In this document: positions 3,495 to 5,817 of the stretch, piece by piece
Position numbering within the stretch: position 1 is the stretch's first letter
Layout of the letters: each line of letters opens with the position of its first letter
NCBI GenBank assembly: GCA_030634425.1
Contig: DAOWAU010000048.1
Coordinates: 1-5,817 of the forward strand
DNA: 5,817 nt
DNA from: Dehalococcoidia bacterium
Lineage (GTDB): Bacteria; Chloroflexota; Dehalococcoidia; Dehalococcoidales; E44-bin46
Direction: 5' to 3'
Notes under the pieces: generated by a model
The model's input: the letters and a program-made list of their open reading frames with translations, nothing else
Told to the model about the DNA's origin: nothing
Databases searched by the model: none
Program-made: the position numbers and the translations under genes

Positions 3495-5817
3495 CTATGC
3501 TTTACTCTCCTCAGGCAAAGCACCTACCGGTGCCGGGTGTACCACAATCTCTCCGTCCTCCAAGTCAACCACAACGGTATCACCTGCCTGGAATTTGCCA
3601 CCAAGCAAGTCTTCCGAGAGTTTATCCTCAACCCTGTCCTGAATCACTCGGCGTAGCGGCCGAGCCCCGTAGACCTCGTCATAGCCCTTCTCGCCCAGGA
3701 AATCCTTAGCGGAGTCGGTCACCTCCAGCTTTACCTTCTTCTCAGCCAATTGCTGGGTTACCGTAGCCAACATCAAGTCAACTATCTGGCGAATATGTTC
3801 TTTAGTCAAGGAATGGAATACAACCACACCATCAACACGATTGAGAAACTCGGGACGAAAGGTCTTCTTTAACTCGCCGAGCAACTTCTCCTTCATCCTC
3901 TCGTAGTCCATCTGCTGAGTCTTAGCTTCATCACTGCGTGAAGCAAAACCGATTGAGCTCCCCTTCCTGATAAGCTCAGCACCTATATTGCTGGTCATGA
4001 CAATAATGCTGTTGCGGAAGTCAACACGGCGACCCTTAGCATCGGTCAGGTGACCGTCATCAAATATCTGAAGCAAGATATTGAACACATCAGGGTGAGC
4101 CTTTTCAATCTCATCAAGGAGGATGCAGCAATATGACTTACGCCTCACTGCTTCAGTCAATTGCCCCCCTTCATCATAGCCAACATATCCGGGTGGCGCC
4201 CCCACCAATCGGGATACAGCATGTTTCTCCATAAACTCGGACATGTCGAGCCTGATAAGAGTATCCTCGCTGCCAAACATAAACTCAGCCAGGGCTCTGA
4301 CCAGCTCTGTCTTGCCCACCCCAGTCGGGCCGAGAAAGACAAAGTTGCCTATAGGATGCCTCGGGTCCTTGAGCCCGGCTCGGGCGCGCCTTACCGCTTT
4401 AGCTATAGTAGTAATAGCCTCATCCTGGCCAATAATGCGGTGATGTAATACCTCCTCCATTTCCAGTAGCCGAGTGGTTTCATCCTCAGCTAGCTGCACC
4501 ACCGGAATCCCCGTCCACATACCCACCACCTCAGCGATATCCTCAGCGGTTACCACTGATTCCTCCTCCTTCTGCTGACCCCGCCACTCTTCTTCCAGCT
4601 TCTTTATTTTATCCACAATTTGGCGCTCCCGCTTACGCAGCTCAGCAGCATACTCATACTGCTGGGTAGCCAGGGCAGCATCCTTATCCCTGCGCACACT
4701 GTCTTCCACCCGCTTAGCATCCTTCAAGGAAATAGGCATAGTTCGGTGTCTAATCCTCACCCTCGACGCCGCCTCATCGACCAAGTCAATAGCTTTATCA
4801 GGCAGAAAACGGTCAGGTATATAACGAGCAGCCAGTGTTGCTGCGGCACTCAGCGCCTCGTCACTTATCTTCAGGCGATGATGCTCCTCGTAGCGCTCAT
4901 TAACCCCGCGCAAAATCTCCAGCGTTTCGTCAACTGAAGGCTCTTCCACCAAAATAGGCTGGAAGCGACGCTCCAGAGCAGCATCCCGCTCTACATACTT
5001 GCGGTAGTCATCCAGGGTGGTAGCCCCAATGCACTGCAGTTCACCCCGTGCCAGTGAAGGTTTGAGGAGGTTAGCCGCATCCACCGCCCCCTCAGCCGCT
5101 CCAGCACCCACCAAAGAGTGGAACTCATCAATAAACAGCATGCAGTTCCCGGCAGTTTTTATCTCATCAATAATCTTCTTCAGCCGCTCTTCAAACTCGC
5201 CCCGGTATTTTGTCCCAGCTACTACCGCCCCCATATCGAGCACAATGAGCCGTTTCCCTTCCAATACCTCAGGGACATCGCCGCCAATAATACGATGAGC
5301 CAAGCCTTCAACAATTGCCGTCTTCCCCACGCCTGGCTCTCCAATAAGGGCCGGGTTATTCTTGGTGCGACGGCTGAGAATCTGAATTACCCGTTCAATT
5401 TCCTTAGTGCGTCCGATAACTGGGTCGAGCTTTCCAGCACGGGCTGCCTCGGTCAGGTCAAGGCCTAACTGGTCTAAAACCGGGGTCTGGCTCACCGTGC
5501 GAGCTACCTTAGCCCTGGGAGCACCTTGACTGAGAACGCGAGTCACTTCAGCTCGCGCCCGCTCCAGGGTAATATCAAAGCTACCTAATACTCCAGCTGC
5601 TATCCCCTCCCCCTCACGCAACAGCCCGAGGAGAAGATGCTCAGTTCCGATATAATTATGACTGAGGTAACGTGCCTCATCTATAGCCAGCTCAATGACC
5701 CGCCTGGCTCTCGGGGTAAGCCCGGTTTCACCCGCACCAGCTTTCTCACCACGACCGATAATAAACTCTACCGAAGCCCGCACTTTATTAAGGCCTACAC
5801 CCAGGTTAGCCAGAACC
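3495..5817 (-). CDS. clpC: ATP-dependent Clp protease ATP-binding subunit ClpC, 5' end outside the window
   Basis: The frame is open from the window edge, where 773 codons are visible starting VLANLGVGLNKVRASVEF. The first in-frame GTG (5783) is internal, since ClpC sequence continues upstream of it. Roughly the first 70 residues, one Clp N-repeat, are missing. Numbering from the first visible codon: second Clp N-repeat about 33-95; AAA+ domain 1 with Walker A GEPGVGKT (159-166), pore loop KYRG (203-206), Walker B LFIDE (227-231); middle region with a UVR motif (385-411), which separates ClpC from ClpA and ClpB; AAA+ domain 2 with Walker A GPTGVGKT (496-503), pore loop GYVGYD (543-548), Walker B ILLDE (565-569); ClpP-docking loop IGF (622-624); sensor 2 GAR (717-719). 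Family knowledge: the hexamer unfolds substrates and feeds them to ClpP in the cytoplasm. The IGF loop indicates a protease partner, not a stand-alone disaggregase. No ctsR, mcsA or mcsB is in the window. Confidence 0.97.
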   Translation of the reverse strand, partial: VLANLGVGLNKVRASVEFIIGRGEKAGAGETGLTPRARRVIELAIDEARYLSHNYIGTEHLLLGLLREGEGIAAGVLGSFDITLERARAEVTRVLSQGAPRAKVARTVSQTPVLDQLGLDLTEAARAGKLDPVIGRTKEIERVIQILSRRTKNNPALIGEPGVGKTAIVEGLAHRIIGGDVPEVLEGKRLIVLDMGAVVAGTKYRGEFEERLKKIIDEIKTAGNCMLFIDEFHSLVGAGAAEGAVDAANLLKPSLARGELQCIGATTLDDYRKYVERDAALERRFQPILVEEPSVDETLEILRGVNERYEEHHRLKISDEALSAAATLAARYIPDRFLPDKAIDLVDEAASRVRIRHRTMPISLKDAKRVEDSVRRDKDAALATQQYEYAAELRKRERQIVDKIKKLEEEWRGQQKEEESVVTAEDIAEVVGMWTGIPVVQLAEDETTRLLEMEEVLHHRIIGQDEAITTIAKAVRRARAGLKDPRHPIGNFVFLGPTGVGKTELVRALAEFMFGSEDTLIRLDMSEFMEKHAVSRLVGAPPGYVGYDEGGQLTEAVRRKSYCCILLDEIEKAHPDVFNILLQIFDDGHLTDAKGRRVDFRNSIIVMTSNIGAELIRKGSSIGFASRSDEAKTQQMDYERMKEKLLGELKKTFRPEFLNRVDGVVVFHSLTKEHIRQIVDLMLATVTQQLAEKKVKLEVTDSAKDFLGEKGYDEVYGARPLRRVIQDRVEDKLSEDLLGGKFQAGDTVVVDLEDGEIVVHPAPVGALPEESKA

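Noticed and set aside
71..5468. Plus-strand open frames of 60-146 codons
   Set aside because: All but short ends lie opposite well-supported minus-strand genes, and their translations are low-complexity Pro/Ser/Arg/Ala-rich antisense products with no family motif.
3495..5783. clpC starting at GTG 5783
   Set aside because: ClpC-like sequence VLANLGVGLNK continues in frame to the window edge, and this start would fall inside the Clp N-domain region. The real start lies outside the window.
1..5817. tRNA or rRNA genes, CRISPR arrays, insertion sequences, toxin-antitoxin or defence genes
   Set aside because: The window is almost fully covered by five housekeeping or metabolic genes. The gaps (64-107 bases) hold no tRNA-like cloverleaf, no spaced repeats and no transposase or terminal inverted repeats.

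Overview
The window is a compact bacterial chromosomal segment in which every recognisable gene lies on the minus strand. In transcription order (high to low coordinate) they are clpC (5' end cut by the window edge), a small single-domain biotin carrier gene, a biotin carboxylase gene (accC type), radA, and the first 48 codons of ispD. The plus strand holds no convincing gene. Protein style (ClpC with GRGEKAGAGETGLTPRARRVIEL, IspD with a DK motif in place of the usual PKQ) and the clpC-radA-ispD order suggest an anaerobic Chloroflexota (Dehalococcoidia-like) or other deep-branching Gram-positive-type bacterium. This assignment is an inference from memory of the families, not a search.

Layout. 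3495-5817: ClpC, the AAA+ unfoldase partner of ClpP. 3403-3494: a gap with a GNRA-capped hairpin starting one base after the clpC stop and a second, terminator-like hairpin. 3178-3402: 74-residue biotinyl carrier protein with a TTG start. 3114-3177: gap with a small hairpin, a tandem 10-bp repeat and a strong Shine-Dalgarno. 1725-3113: biotin carboxylase whose homology and ribosome binding site point to an ATA initiation codon. 1644-1724: short gap. 252-1643: RadA, a DNA-repair and branch-migration ATPase. 145-251: gap with a good promoter directly against the ispD start. 1-144: N-terminal end of IspD.

How it fits together. clpC, radA and ispD are housekeeping genes (protein quality control, recombination, isoprenoid precursor synthesis) that sit close together in many Firmicutes-like genomes. 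The carrier and carboxylase genes form a two-gene biotin-dependent carboxylase half-system placed between clpC and radA. A carboxyltransferase subunit is needed to complete the enzyme and is not in this window, so the final substrate (acetyl-CoA, propionyl-CoA or pyruvate) cannot be decided here.

No new multi-gene system is evident. The most interesting observations are translational: a probable ATA start for accC that standard gene callers would miss, a TTG start for the carrier, and two starts (ispD, possibly radA) that lie 6-7 bases after a -10-like element with no clear Shine-Dalgarno, as in leaderless transcripts.
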